This document shows, piece after piece, positions 14,440-27,564 of a stretch of DNA of 64,000 bases (positions are counted from its first letter, which is position 1; every line of letters starts with the position of its first letter). The notes beneath the pieces were generated by a model that saw nothing but the letters and a program-made list of their open reading frames with translations, was not told where the DNA came from and did not search any database. Origin of the DNA: Otis tarda (lineage: Eukaryota > Chordata > Aves > Otidiformes > Otididae); the NCBI GenBank assembly GCA_026413225.1, contig CM048552.1:50111001-50175000 (forward strand), in the 5' to 3' direction. Both the position numbers and the translations under genes were made by a program.

Positions 14440-14922
14440 AGAATCATAGAATTGTTAGGGTTGGAAGGGATCTTAAAGGTCATCTAGTTCAACCCCCCTG
14501 CAAGGAGCAGGGACATCTTCGACTAGACCAGGTTGCTCAGAGCCCCATCCAACCTGGCCTTGAATGTTTCCAGGGACGGGGCATCCACCAGCTTTCTGGG
14601 CAACCTGTTCCCATGTTCTACCACCCTCATTGTAAAAAAAAAATTTCCTAATGTCTAGTCTGAATCTACTTCCTTCTATTTTAAAACCATTACCCCTTGT
14701 CCTGTCACAACAGGCCCTCCTAAAGAGTTTCTCCTCATATTTCCTGTAGGCCCCCTTTAGGTACTGGAAGGCTGCTATAAGGTCTTCCCGGAGCCTTCTC
14801 TTCTCCAGGCTGAACAGCCCCAACTCTCTCAGCCTGTCCTTATAGGAGAGGTGCTTCAGCCCTCTGATCATCTTCATGGCCCTCCTCTGGACTCTTTCCA
14901 ACAGGTCCACATCCTTCTTATT
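14440..14922 (-). mobile_element. CR1 LINE, 5'-truncated copy with 3' end of ORF2
   Basis: The + strand begins with the reverse complement of the CR1 tail (AATCATAGAATTGTTAGG, then GGTTGGAAGGGATCTT), the avian CR1 hallmark. On the minus strand it encodes the C-terminus of the CR1 reverse transcriptase polyprotein: [42 protein letters not shown] and [16 protein letters not shown] are in one open frame. A 10-nt homopolymer at about 14,634-14,643 shifts the frame near the end, so the last conserved residues are lost and the frame runs on as nonsense. The 5' truncation is at about 14,922, just upstream of the KKDVDLL codons. It is inactive but comparatively young given how much frame survives. 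Confidence 0.92.
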
Positions 14923-17900
14923 CTTAATTTGTACAATTAAGCCTTCCTGAAAAAAATAAAAAGCAGAGGGAGGAATTAGTCCATCTATGCTCTGGCATCG
15001 CACTAGAGTTCAGGACCACCGGGAGCAGTCACTTGTTTTGATGAACCAGAAGAGGTTTCTACAAAAACTGATGCTTCCCACCTCTGCTTTCTGCAGTGGA
15101 TGCCACCAGCCCTGGAGTGACCCTATCACCATCTGCACCATCTCCTGTGCTGCCAGCAGGAGAAGCCAACCACAACCTTTAATTTTGGGCAAGCTCTACA
15201 GATAAAGCTTGCAGAAGATGCGATGCAAATGCTACTCCAGCTTGACCCACTTGCCCCAGCAAGCATCTTCGGCAGGAAAGGAGAGACAGAGGATGGATGG
15301 CAAACAGCCCATTGACACAGCATACAGAGAGCTCATATCTGCCGAACTACCTGCCCCTAGGTGTCCTGGGTGACTTCTAATGAAATGGTCACTTGTGGAA
15401 AATAACCTGTATGCTGGAGTGTATTCAAGCTGGGAGGGTTGAGGCATCCTGTCCAAAAGCCAGCGAGAATGCCATTTCAGGAGGTGGATCAGACAGGCTC
15501 GCAGCAGGCAGGTGGTCACCCCAGAGCAGGCAGGTTGCCTGCAGCCCCGTGTTCTTCCGCTGCTCCCCGCCGTCCCCACCGGGAGAGGAGCCCTCACCTT
15601 CCAAACCTTGATGCAGCAGAAAAGTACATTTGAAGTGTTTATTTGGGAAACAAAAGCTTCCTTATACCTTGACAGCGGGGCTGCCTTCAAAGCCCTCGTT
15701 CAAACAGAGCTGTGTTTATCGAATTCCTCTGCGCTGAGTATATACATGCCTGAGATTTTAATTCTTTCATAACTGTGAAACACTTGGTCTTATTTCTATC
15801 TCAGGCATCAGGATGGGAATTATTAGGTATTGGGTGAATTTTGGGCTGTTTAGATCAAGACAGGGCAAAAATCAAGTATGTGGGACTTCAGAGGTTCCCC
15901 GGGCAGGGAGACTCGGGAGGAGGGAAATCTCCTCTCCCCAGTGGCCTGTTTTGTGACAAAGTGTGTCATAAAATCTCAGACACGGAATAAAAAAGCCCAC
16001 ATATTGCTTTTGATAACTACTCACCCTCAGGCTTTCCGAACAGATGGGAGCACTAAACACCAAAATTCTTCAGCTTACAAACTGGCAAAAGGCCCGGCAG
16101 CACTGCTAACAGAAGGAGTTGTACGAGCTCTTCATTATTTACAAATTGAAATTCTTCTGGAAAGAATTACTGTAATATGTAGGACATGATCCCAGGGTTT
16201 TGGCAAAATGTATTAGTAACATGAGCTATTGATCCTAGGAATTAAATTAGATCTTGGAAGGTTAAAGTGTGATGTTGTCTAATGTATCAGGAACTTTACC
16301 TCTAATGGAAAGTTGTTTACACCTGTTGCAAGTGCTTTAGTTAATACATGAAAGTTGGGCTTTCCACGAGGGAATAGGCCGGCCGTTCCTCTCAACAGTG
16401 CCTGTGGAAATCAGGCAAGCCATTCCGGGCTAGAGGTGTGGTTATAACACCACTGCCACTGGGCCAAAACGCTACATCTACTTCAGCTCCTATTTTTTGT
16501 CAAATGTAACCTTTTGGTCATAAATATCTCATTGTGGAAACTGCCTGCAAAGAATTAAAAACTCATAAAGTTGTTTATTAAAATAATATTTTAAGAGGTG
16601 GGGGTTTTTTTGCCTCTAGGTACTATCAAAACAGTTTACTTGTAAAGATTCAGCTATATCATGTAAAACTAGACCTGCAAATTTATTACTGCCTTTGTAG
16701 CACATAATTGAGCAGAGGTCTGAAGCACTGAAAATAAAATGGTGGGAACAGAGGGCTCAGCTATACAGAGTCATTTCTGTCATTTCAGAAAACTGAGGAG
16801 CTCTGGATCCCAAGGCCGGTGGGAGCTGCCGACTCAGGCAGCAGTGAGGCAGTGAGATCTGCTGGGAAGGGAGCAGGAAGCATCGCGCAGACATTTCCTG
16901 CTTCCCAAGGAGTTTCTGCCAACACGCTTCATCTCTAATTTGGGAAGGGAGGATGCCATCTGGCATATTGGCTTTGAAGGGAGTACACCCGCAGTTTATA
17001 TTGCAGGCGGCAGCTCCGGCGGGCTGGGGCAGAGGGAGACACCCAGGCACAAATTCAGGGAGCAGTAGTTTCCTGCTTGCCAGATAAGGTCCCTCCCCAT
17101 GGGGTACCCATCAGTTAGAAGCAGATGCCTCTCTCTCCAAAATACCTTCCTCATTAAACTTTCACTGGCATGCCTATTGTTTCCTTTCAATGTTTTGGTG
17201 TTGACATGCTGCTTTGTTGAAAAATTCCTGTCCAGCTCTGCTCTGTATCCCTTCCTTCAGTAAGCTGTCAGCGCTTTTTGATTCGCCAGGCTTATGGCAG
17301 TCACATAACAAGGAAACTTGCAATATGAATCTGCGATATGTAAGTGTCTCCCAGAGGACGCAAGTGATGGAAATCCCAGTTATTGGTTATTATTGGACCG
17401 GGGGAATAGAGCTCATCTTACCAGCCTCACTGTAGAAGATAGAGTCCCTTCTCTGTTCCCCTGAAGACACTAATTGCAATGGCAGTTACGTTCAGGCCCC
17501 AATTTTGGGACCATGCACTCGGAGTAAGGGAGACTGTTGGAAGAATTCGGATTATCCTGCAGGCTCAAGCTTTTGTTGATTTCGAGTCAGAGCAAGATCT
17601 CCAGAAGGCAGTCAGACTACAATTATTTCTGCAATGCATTTCAGGAATATCGAAACCAGCTTTAGCCAAGAAGCAATAGCACTGATTTTTTTGCAAGAGT
17701 TGTGCAAACTTCAGCTGAAGCCTGCTGTTGCTGGGCCGTGCCTAGAAAGCTAATAGCGGGAAGGAGGCTCAGGCACTGTATCTTTGGATCGCAGCAAAGG
17801 CCGAGTATTTGTTCAGCTGTGGACGTGAAGGTGGGCAGGCTCTTCCCCCTGCTGAGGAGTTTAGTAGATCTCTCACTGTTTTATTCTCCAGTCTTTGCTA

Positions 17901-19542
17901 CAGAAGACCATGCTGCTTTTTTAAAATTTTTTTTCTTTTCCAGGAAATCTTAGATTCCCGCTCCTGCCAGCTTGCCTGTGCATCAATAAAAGGCGACTGA
18001 CTGAGTCAGGCCTCCTTCCATGCATTTGCACTTTTGCTCCTGTCAGATCTTTTTAAAAAGTGCAGTTGAGTTTGACCAATGCTCTAATTAGAAAAACTCT
18101 GAAGGACAAAAATCGTTGTCCTTGTTTAGCACAAGTACCTATGGTTTATCTACAGCCATCTGCCAGCAGGTCCTGCAGCAGTTGAGTTGTGTTACTTCCT
18201 TCTCCTCCATCCTTCTGCCATATTCTTCGTTAGCTTAATTCTTTAAATAAACATTATTCTTTCCCACCATTGGGAATGCAATTGTTAGTCATCTGCCAAG
18301 TGGCTTAGGAACTTGAGCCCTTGCAACAGCTAAAGGCACTGGCCCAGTTTGCCCGTACACCTGCTGCCAGTAGGCAAGTGAGAAACGATGGAAATCTTTA
18401 CAAAGGAAAAGGAGACATGGTTATCAGTCTGGGAAAACACAACACCATTACATTTGCAAGTAGGGTTGAGTGCCTGTTCTTCTTTTCCAGTAATTGGCAG
18501 TGCCCTCCCAGCTGCTACCCATCTGCTAGCGAAATGGTCCCTTGCACCAAAGTCCTCACAAGGAAGACGCAAAAGGCTGCAGAGCCCAAAAGTGATCACA
18601 GCAGCTTCAGACCCGACACAGTCTTGGGGGCCATCTACTCTCTCAGGACACAAGTTCATGGCCAGCAATAAGGACTTCACATGATATTAGCAAAAGTGTG
18701 AGTAAAGAGCTCATGCAAACAGAACCCCATTGCAGCACCTCTCTAAGGAAAAAAACATTTTAAGATGGTGATTGGACTGGCCACAGCAACATGAATATGT
18801 TTAGAAGAGGATTTGGGTGTTCTGGAAGGTGTTTTCCTCCTGGTGAGGAGCAGATACCAAACCGCTTCATGATCTCGAAAAGAAGATAGCAGCCATGGAT
18901 TGCTCAGATCCAATACTAAATACTAAATACGCTGAGCTGCCACAGCGTAGGGCAGGAGCACGTATATGTCTACATACATGCGCGCGTTCACGAGCACATC
19001 AGGCAGGAGACTGCCAGAGCTTTCTCTGAACGATTTCAGCAGAGTGTTTTGATTTCTACAGTCTGACACATTCCAGCCATTTAATGAGAATCTGGGGATT
19101 TTTATTGAGCTCACATTTAGGGAACTGAGCAGACTATTTTCCTGTGGGAACATCAGTCCTGTACCTTTCACGGAAATGGCATGAAGTCGCCCTTAATTTC
19201 TTTTATTTACTTTTAAAATCCAGGATCTTGCAGAATACAGGGAAGTGAAAGAAGGTGATATATAACTAACAGAAAAATGTTAAATTCTTTTCAAAGGCTT
19301 GACATTGAAATGCATGCCTGAAACTCACTGTTGCATGAGCTAATATCAGGCAAGTGAAAGCAACTGGCTATGAATAGAGGCAAATTTCTGTTTAAAACAT
19401 GAAATCCACTCTGCAATCAAGAACAGCTCTGTGAGGTTATTTGTCAGGCTCTCGTCACGCTGCACTATCACGAATTGATTTCAGGCAGAGGATCAGTGAA
19501 ATTATATCTGACTTGGCCAGATGCCAGCAGCATGCAAGAAGT

Positions 19543-19576
19543 TATGATTTCCAGGAAAAATTTATGATTTCCAGGA
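19543..19576 (+). repeat. 14-bp direct repeat TATGATTTCCAGGA
   Basis: Two perfect copies, 19543-19556 and 19563-19576, separated by AAAATT. Confidence 0.9.
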
Positions 19577-20827
19577 TGGAGATGAGACATGGTCTCTATC
19601 ACCTGCAGAACCATTGTAGGTCAGTGGCTCTCAATTGTTTTGTAAGAAAGGCTCACTAGAGAAAATTGGTAATATTATATGCCCGTGGCCCCCTTCCCCC
19701 AAATCCTGCCCCTTTTACTCCTTCGACTTGTCTTTAATGCTGCCGCTACCCACTCCCCACTTCTTCTCTGGCCACCCAACACAAGATTCCCATCACATCT
19801 TTCTCTCCTTGCCTTTTGCCGTTGCCTCTCAGAGGAGACGCAGGTGAGTGCTCTGTCAGTGGTTTTCAGCTGGCATCTGCCCAGCTGTTGTTGGAGAGAT
19901 GACTCGACAGTACCGCATTTTCTCCCCCTAACTGAAGACGCTGCAAAGTGCTGCAGCACTTTGTTCCCAGGTACGAATGTGTCATTAGACTACCGCGACT
20001 GTATTGCATTTCCATTCAGCGGTTCCCGACAGAATAGACATCTAAAATAATGAGGATAGTGTAAGGAGCAGGGTTTTTTTTTTAAAATCTGCAGTTGATT
20101 AAAAATATATCTGAAACAGCACTTTTCTAATGATAATGGAGGAGATCTTTGAATAGGATCAATTGATCACCTTGTTTCACTAATACTTTTTAGGAGTTTG
20201 TAGAACAGCAGAGATGCATAGCTTATTTTCAGCAGCTTCATCTCAAATCGTATCATAAGGATCCGGGTTTTTCTGGCCCTCTACAACCATACGATGTTTA
20301 TGAAATACCTCTGAAAGTTCTCTTTTATGTCCTTTTATTGTTAAACCTGCTCACCTTTCACTTGTGCACTTTAATAAAAAAGCTATTCTTTTGTAAAGAA
20401 GCGTCCTGACTGTAGCTGAACTGAAGCCCATTGACGACTGTGAGGAAAGGCTTATTGTACCAACCTTGGGACAACAGGCAGCCCCACAAAACCTAGCGTC
20501 ACGGGCAAGGCGTGCTGTTAAAATTACAAGCTCATTAGTTGCCGGAGAAGCTAGTTTTGTCAACTGAATTGGTAGCGGCACCCAGTGGCTAAAATACAGA
20601 CTGCAAATTTTACTAGCCCAAAGATTTTCCAGCTCCTGTGTCCTGGTGTCCACCAGGTAAAAAGCTTCCGGCTAAGCTCAGGTTGGTCCTAGCAAGTGGA
20701 AGCTGTTTCCAGCATCTCTCACGAGTCCTAAAAGAGTCAGGCTTTGTGGCATCTAATTACCCTCGGAATAGGCCTTTCTTCACTGAAACAGCTAAATAAA
20801 CATATTTTCCTAACACTATTTTCCCGT

Positions 20828-20852
20828 GCAACTGCTGCAGTTGCCATGGGAG
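20828..20852. promoter_or_regulatory. Palindrome overlapping an X-box-like (RFX) word
   Basis: GCAACTGC, a single T, then GCAGTTGC form a perfect inverted repeat (20828-20844) with paired MYB/E-box-like cores. Its right arm runs into GTTGCCATGGGAGA, close to the RFX X-box GTTGCCATGGNAAC. Function is inferred only from the motif. Confidence 0.3.
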
Positions 20853-20979
20853 AGTTATACAACGATTTAGGGGAAGGGATGTGATCCACATAATTGCAAA
20901 TAGGAAGCAAAATATCTGCAGTGAGCTCCTGGCTATATATAGCCTGTGCTATAAAACACCGTCATATTCCCTACCTTTG

Positions 20980-21065
20980 ACATTATATATATTTCTAATT
21001 ATATACGTGCCTACGTGTTATATATAATTATATGTGTGCGTGTGTGTGCACGCACATGCACATGG
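20980..21065 (+). repeat. TA-rich and (TG)n/(CA)n low-complexity stretch
   Basis: Runs of TATATA give way to TGTGTGCGTGTGTGTGCACG, an alternating purine-pyrimidine stretch with Z-DNA potential. Confidence 0.85.
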
Positions 21066-22499
21066 AGCATTTTGTAGGAAAACAAACAGGTGGACACAGA
21101 GTACCAACACCAAGAGCCCACTATTTGCTGGTCCACGTGGTTCCACGTGATCTACGTTAACTGCAGATGTGCTAAGCATCCCTCAAGCATGTATAGGAAG
21201 GCTTCTGCTGACATATCTTCCCTGCTGCTGGCAAAACTCTCATGGACTTCCCTGAGACATGGGTTTCTCGTTGCATGGCCTTGAGCCTTTGGACAGAGTG
21301 CCGGGACCCTTTCAGGACCCTCAAGGCTGAATCTTGGGGTGCTTGTCCATAAGGGGGCACCTACTCTGACAGTAGCAGCCACTAACATCTTCCTATAATA
21401 ATAAATGTATTTCTAAATACTCAGCCAAAGCTCTTAGTGCACCACATAAAAGTAAAATAACATTTTCACGGCAGTGTAAGGCCAGTGGCAACATGAAAAC
21501 CACCAACACACCCTTCACATGAGACAATGGACACAAGCAATGTGAGGTGGTTAGAAATATGTGGCCACTCATGGCAGCTGAGAGAGATAACCTGGTGTGT
21601 GCACAGCTGGGAAGGTGGGGAGAAAAAAAAAATGGGAAAAGCTGGCTGATGCAGTGGGAGTGAGCACTTGCTGAGGGCCCACCACAGCCCAGACCTCGCC
21701 TGACGGCTTGTGATCGTAACTACAGACCACTGCTGCCCTCACAAAGCCATCTGAGAAGCTTAAGGGGAAGTTGCCAAGCACACTCACCATAAAGAGGTTT
21801 GAAAATAGAGTCTAGCAGGTGCCACATTTTTCTGCCCTTTCTGCACCAAGAGAAATGCCTGGCAGGACAGTTTCCAAACTGGTTTCTGTTCTAGTTGTTT
21901 CTCCTAGTTGTAACTCTCCCTCCTACCATGCCAGATTTTAAGCACCTGAGAGAAACATGTCTATTGCTCAACTAGTTACAGATGTGATCCTCACTTTGGT
22001 GAGTTGTTCCCCTTTGGGAACTACTGGCCTAGAGAATATTCTGCCATACAAACACTCACTTCTAAGTGGAACATGTCGGAGTTAGGAAGAAGCAAACAGC
22101 TGGAAACATCCCCATCTCTAACTCCTACACCTCTTCCAGGGTTTCCTCTACCCACAGCAGAACCAAATGCATCTTAGCCACCCACCTTCACAGGTACTTT
22201 CACAGGCTGGACCATGAGATTGATACACTCAGGCTTTCTCCATATTCACTCTCCAGCTGCTGGGCAGACACCTCAGACAGCGGGATGGAACAGGAAACCT
22301 TTAGTGATAGTTCCCCAAATAGCCAGAGAAGACCTGCTTCAGCTTATCCATTCAGGCTCTGCCTGTATGGTTAATGAAGCACAGGAACAGCTCATCTTGG
22401 GAGGCAGAGGACTCTCCACTGCTGATGACTCTTAAAAATAGGAGAGTCAGAAATCTCTTGAGAATTATTTTCTTGTAGCTGTTCCTCCATTATGAGAGA

Positions 22500-22553
22500 G
22501 AGGATGGATTAGATGGCCTCTTAAACTACTGTTCAGCCCTATTTTCTGTGATG
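22500..22553 (+). mobile_element. Possible old CR1 LINE 3' tail
   Basis: The words GGATTAGATGGCCTC and ATTTTCTGTGAT match the pattern of the CR1 3' terminus in sense orientation (GA-TAGATGA-CTC ... ATTCTGTGAT), with clear divergence between. Only the tail is visible. A consensus alignment is needed to confirm it. Confidence 0.4.
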
Positions 22554-25500
22554 TCTAGGTTGTGACTGAAATTCTCAGTCTCTAGAGATCTCTGACTGAC
22601 GTGAAGGGACTTTCTACATTGATTACAATACCTAACACCACCACCACAAAAAAGAAAGAACAAAAAACTCCAGTACACCAAGAATAGCGATACTTCTTTG
22701 TACCAAATGTAAAGTCTTATTCTATCTCAAGTCCATTAAATGCCAATTAGTTGTGGTCAATTTAAAAAGTGCTGATTCATGACATAAAGTTTGTGTGGCA
22801 TTTAAACTTGTACTTACAAGAGGATCCACATCCCTTTTTCATGCTTCAGTAATTGCTGTCTTTCATATCTGAGATAATTCTTCTACCTTTAAGAAATACG
22901 GATTAGTGAGATATTTTCTCATCAGTTTTCCCAGGCAATATTTTGAAAATGTTCTGTATGCAAATTGTTGACCTTATTTTGCCTTGCTCCAGCTTAGTGG
23001 GCTCTCATAGCACAAGGGACTTTCCCTTTTCTCATAGCGGTAATAGAGAGGTCAGCATCCCCAGGAGGACTTGTGGCAGCTTTGTCTTAATCCCTGTAAA
23101 ATGCAATATGTTCTGATAGAATGAGAGAGTGCGAACACCCTTCCTCACTCCCCTCAAGTCAAAAAAACAGTTTGAAGGGGAAGACGGAACGATAAATACA
23201 GGGCACTGATAGAAAATGAGAGATAGAAGCAAATGCCATCCTAACATCACAAAGCACATTACTGGCCTGAGTTTGGGATAAAGATACAAAACACGAATGC
23301 ATAACACATCTTCCCCAATAAATGGTGTCATCCCTGTACACACACACACATCTCCCTCTTCTGGTTATTATTATTCCTGTCTGCTCAGGCTAATTTATTT
23401 CAGTGAGACAGAGTCACAACATCAATCACAAATTTGGTGGGACGCTGTGGAACCACCCAGGCAAGACCAACTCTGCCTGTCACTGCTGACCGAGGTTTAT
23501 GTTCCTAAATACTTCTCAGTGGTTGACCCTTTGAGACTTCGCTTTCCTAGATATTTCCTAATGTCACATCTGAAGCTTACTCACTGTAGTTTTCCTGTCA
23601 TGCAATCAACCACAGACAAGGGGAACAAACGGTTTCCTTTCCTGTTGCAGAGTTAAAGATCATTGCAACCCTTGTCTGTTTACTCTTTTCTCTTTTCCTC
23701 TGGAGAAAAATAAATTCGAAACAATTCTAATTAATCTCATCTTGTCTTCAAAGGCCCATTCTGGCTTTTGTTGCTTTCCACTGGGTCTCTTCCTCCTTGA
23801 AGGGCAATGCCCAAAACCGGAGGCAACGCATCAGCTGCAGCTTTGCTGCTGCTGAGCAGAGCAGGATGGCTTCACGCTCTTGCAGACGATACTTCTGCTT
23901 ATACTGAAGTTTTGTCTCCAAGTGATTTTGCACAGAAGCGCAATGCTATTGACTCATATTCCAGCTCACAGATCCTTTTCTGCAAAACTGTGAGTTACCT
24001 TGTTTCTCCCAGTCTTGTTCCAGTTACACTGGCTGTTTCAGTTACATGTGGAACCTTCTACTTTCAAGGAATGTGCATCGTCTTTCTAGCCATGGGTTTT
24101 ACAGCCAAACAAATTATGTGGGTTTTCCTTTTCCTTTATTGAATTTCATTCTGTTTTCCCCCCAGGCTACTTCTCCAATTTGTAAAGATCATTTTGAATT
24201 ATAATCCTGTCCTCCAAAATGTTTGAAGCCCCTCCCAGCCTGGTGGCTGCCAACATTCATTGCAGACAATGACCCCAGGAGACTTTTGAACACAGCTGTT
24301 AAATGTTGACTTTTTGCTGAGCTGCATCACCTATGGGTCAGTTTTGGAAAGTATTTTCCTTAGCCTGGATTAAGAGACTCTAAGCATCTTGAAAAAGGAG
24401 AGACTTTATTTACTGCTACTCTTCTAAATGAAGAGACATCTGGGCTGGCAAACGATGTTAATCCAGAGCAGTCCTGCAAAGACCGTATTTCTTGTGGCTC
24501 TTCCCTGTGTAAAAAGCAAGCTTCTTGTTTTGCTCTTTAAGCCACTGTCTGACCTCTACAAACTTCTGAAACAGATCTAATTCTTGAACTGTCTTTTTGA
24601 ATCCAGGCCTAACTGCATCTATGTCTATTCATTCTTCCATTTTTTTAAAGACAATGTTTCAAAGGCTTTTTGTACATGTTGAGTGTTCACAGAAATACTT
24701 AACAGCAGTGCTCATGCAGAAAACTAGTTCTCACCAGGGTGAATTTTGAATACTTATCGCATACTTTATACTAACACAGAGCAGTACTTTTTTCAATACG
24801 TATTTTTGGCTTAGTGTCATGTTACCTGGAGGATGACTTGGATGGGAAGTCTCACACTAGAGCATTTTGTGAATTAATGGATATAGAGATGATGAGATAA
24901 AATGATAGGTATACAGAAAATACAGAGATCTACAGAACACCACCCACTTTCAGGCACTGATTTTGCAGACAAACAGATGATGGCTTTTTTTTTATTATTA
25001 TTTTCAGACTAAATATTCTCCTCTATTTCAGATCCTCCTTTGGGATAAACTGCTGTTACTTCATTGACCACAAAAGACTCATGACATTTTATCCTAGCTG
25101 AGGACCTGCCTCTGCTATACTTCAACAAGAATATTCAAAGCAATACACTGTTCACACAAAGAAAAAAAAAAAAAACCAGAAACTGTATCTGGTATCCTTT
25201 TATGTAGATTAAGTCATGGGAGGTTTTAAAGCATGGTATGCTTCAGTAATTTAAGCTCTATTTCAGTTTCAGACTTGTACAATAAACATTTTGTTTCATG
25301 TAACTGGTGTCATTTTAATACCTAGAGGGTTATTTGGATAGGAGATCTAGTAGGTTATGTGGTGAATTACTGATTAGAAGATATGGGGAATATAAGGGAT
25401 CTTGGATGCATTTGCTGATGATGAGAAAAGCCACAGATATTTGTAATAACATAAAAAAGAAGCAAGACAGTTCTTCAGCTAATAAATAAGCTCAATGGCA

Positions 25501-25934
25501 TTTGTAATGAAGAAGATGACCAATCTCATATACACCAAAGTTTCTTACTTCCATCGACCTTCATTCAGGTATAGAATCCACCACCCCTGTTTTCCTCTGG
25601 CAACCCCGAATCCCCTGGCTTTACATTCACAATGTGGATTCCATTTGAGCAAGAGGGCAAACAGGGCACGTAGCACAGGTTTGTTGCCCAGATCTGGCAC
25701 TGAACGACCTCCTGGACCGAAAGGAGAGGAGCGGAGGGGGAGTCAGTGAGAACATGCTCATAAACTGATGTGTAAAATACTCCCATGAGAGATGGAACTT
25801 GCAAGGAGCAGGCAGCATTTTTAGAAGCATGAAAACAAGCATGCCTGAGATATGGGGTGATTAGGAAGGGAAAAATAAGAGGAGAAATAGAAGTATAAGT
25901 AGAAATAGAAATAGAGCAAGCAAGAGAGTGGGAG

Positions 25935-26014
25935 TGAAAGAAAGAAATATAAAAAAAAAGAAAGAAAGGAAGGAAGAAAGAAAGAAAGAGAAAGAAAGTA
26001 AGAAAGAGGGGGAA
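25935..26014 (+). repeat. (GAAA)n/(GGAA)n purine tract
   Basis: Irregular GAAA and GGAA units on the + strand, with only three T residues in 80 bases. Phe/Leu/Ser-rich minus-strand frames here are spurious. Confidence 0.9.
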
Positions 26015-26456
26015 ACAGGCAGAGCAATTTCTCAGTTAGACCATTAATTGCAAAAGTGGCAATAATGAAAAGGTTGGAGACTGGCTTTCCAAATGGTATT
26101 CCACATTGATGTACTGCTGGTACAGAATGAACAGAGTGAAGGGAAATATTAGGGGGAAAAAAAAAAAGAAACAATGACAAGTAAGTTCATATTAAATTAA
26201 GGGGTTTTTCCATGGTTCCTTCAGAGGCACAACTGTTCAACAGCATTAAAGGGAAGGCAAGCTCTTGCATTCAGTGCATGGCACTAATTAAAAACAATTG
26301 TTGTTGTAATTAAAATACTTAATTGCACTGTTCTCTGGTGGTAAAGGTAGTGTATATCTTGGGTCTTTCTATTAGCTCAGAGTGGGAACACTGAGGAGGT
26401 ATTTTGGTAAAAACTATCTTTGTAGCCTCTGGACACAAAAATGAAAGTTCTTTTGG

Positions 26457-26516
26457 GTAATTTCATTAGCTTAATTAATTTGGCTAACTTCATTAATCAG
26501 ACTTTCATTAAAACCA
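26457..26516. promoter_or_regulatory. Cluster of homeodomain-type TAAT/ATTA cores, possible enhancer
   Basis: GGTAATTTCATTAGC, TTAATTAATTTGG, TTCATTAATCAG and TTTCATTAAAA follow each other within 60 bases, with another group (ACTAATTA, TGTAATTA, CTTAATTG) at 26284-26326. Homeodomain proteins bind TAAT cores. AT-rich DNA produces such words by chance, so conservation would have to be shown. Confidence 0.3.
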
Positions 26517-27532
26517 ATGGAAAAATAACCTAAGTACTGCTGTTATGTTGATAACGGTTTTTAAAAAAATGTTTATTAAAAGGTTGTTGATACCCAGACA
26601 ACTTTGGAAAATATTCTCTGTAGAAGTAGGGAATTTTTATGTGCCAAGCTTGTCTTTCACTCTGTTGTCTTTTTGATTCCTCTTAGATGACTGCAGAAGA
26701 AAAAAAAAAATAACCAGCTTGCAGATTGCAGCCTGCGGGCACTGAATACCCTGCAGCATTGGCCTAGCTTGTCTGCGTCCAGCACCCTGAGGGTTTCAGC
26801 ACAAAAGTCTCTTCAGCACAAAGAAAAAGGGAGAAGTGAAACTGAGATTTATGAAAACCAATTGCCAAATAAGGAGTTAAACTTGAGTCAGCTTTTACCT
26901 TTCCTTGAAGAGTCGCTGGTGGAAACCAGCCACAGAGTCAGGGAGGAAAGGTCAAGCACCAGCAGCGAGAGATCAAGCCTGGTCTGGACACCAGAATAAT
27001 TTTCAGGTTACCCCCTGAGAAGAGTTAACATCTTTCATTGCCTTCCTTTGCACAGCTAATTGCAAAGTTGTTTGTTTTTTTTTTCCTGATAAGCCATTAA
27101 TTTCAGAGCATAATTGCATAGATCTTTAACTTTGGGAAATAATAGTTATTTTTCTTTCTCTCACCAACAGTATTTCAAAAGATGAAGGTCAGTATGCAAG
27201 GAGACCTAGACACACACATAAATAGCTGCTTAGTTACACAGTCCCTTAAAAGAAAATGCATTTGGAAAAACATTTTGTTTTCTGTTCCAAAATCAACTTT
27301 AATTCCACGCGTATCTCTGTATTAACCTATCTAGCACCAGTGTGCTGCTTACATCTTTAATTACCGAAGAAAAACCCAAGATGCTTTTCTGCAGACTTGC
27401 TGGACCATCCTGTAACATAGGTAAGTATTTTAATTCATTGAACTGGGCGTGTGGAGGCCTGTGCACTTGGTAACGCCTAGACACTGCAGTCGGTGTTGTA
27501 GGTAAGACGTCTCCCACAGTTAGCATCTGGGT

Positions 27533-27564
27533 TGTAGGATGGTAGGACTGTAGGATGGTAGAAC
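27533..27564 (+). repeat. 16-bp tandem duplication
   Basis: TGTAGGATGGTAGGAC is followed immediately by TGTAGGATGGTAGAAC, one mismatch. Confidence 0.9.

Noticed and set aside
23336..23351. Short (CA)n run
   Set aside because: Only about seven repeats; too short to be informative.
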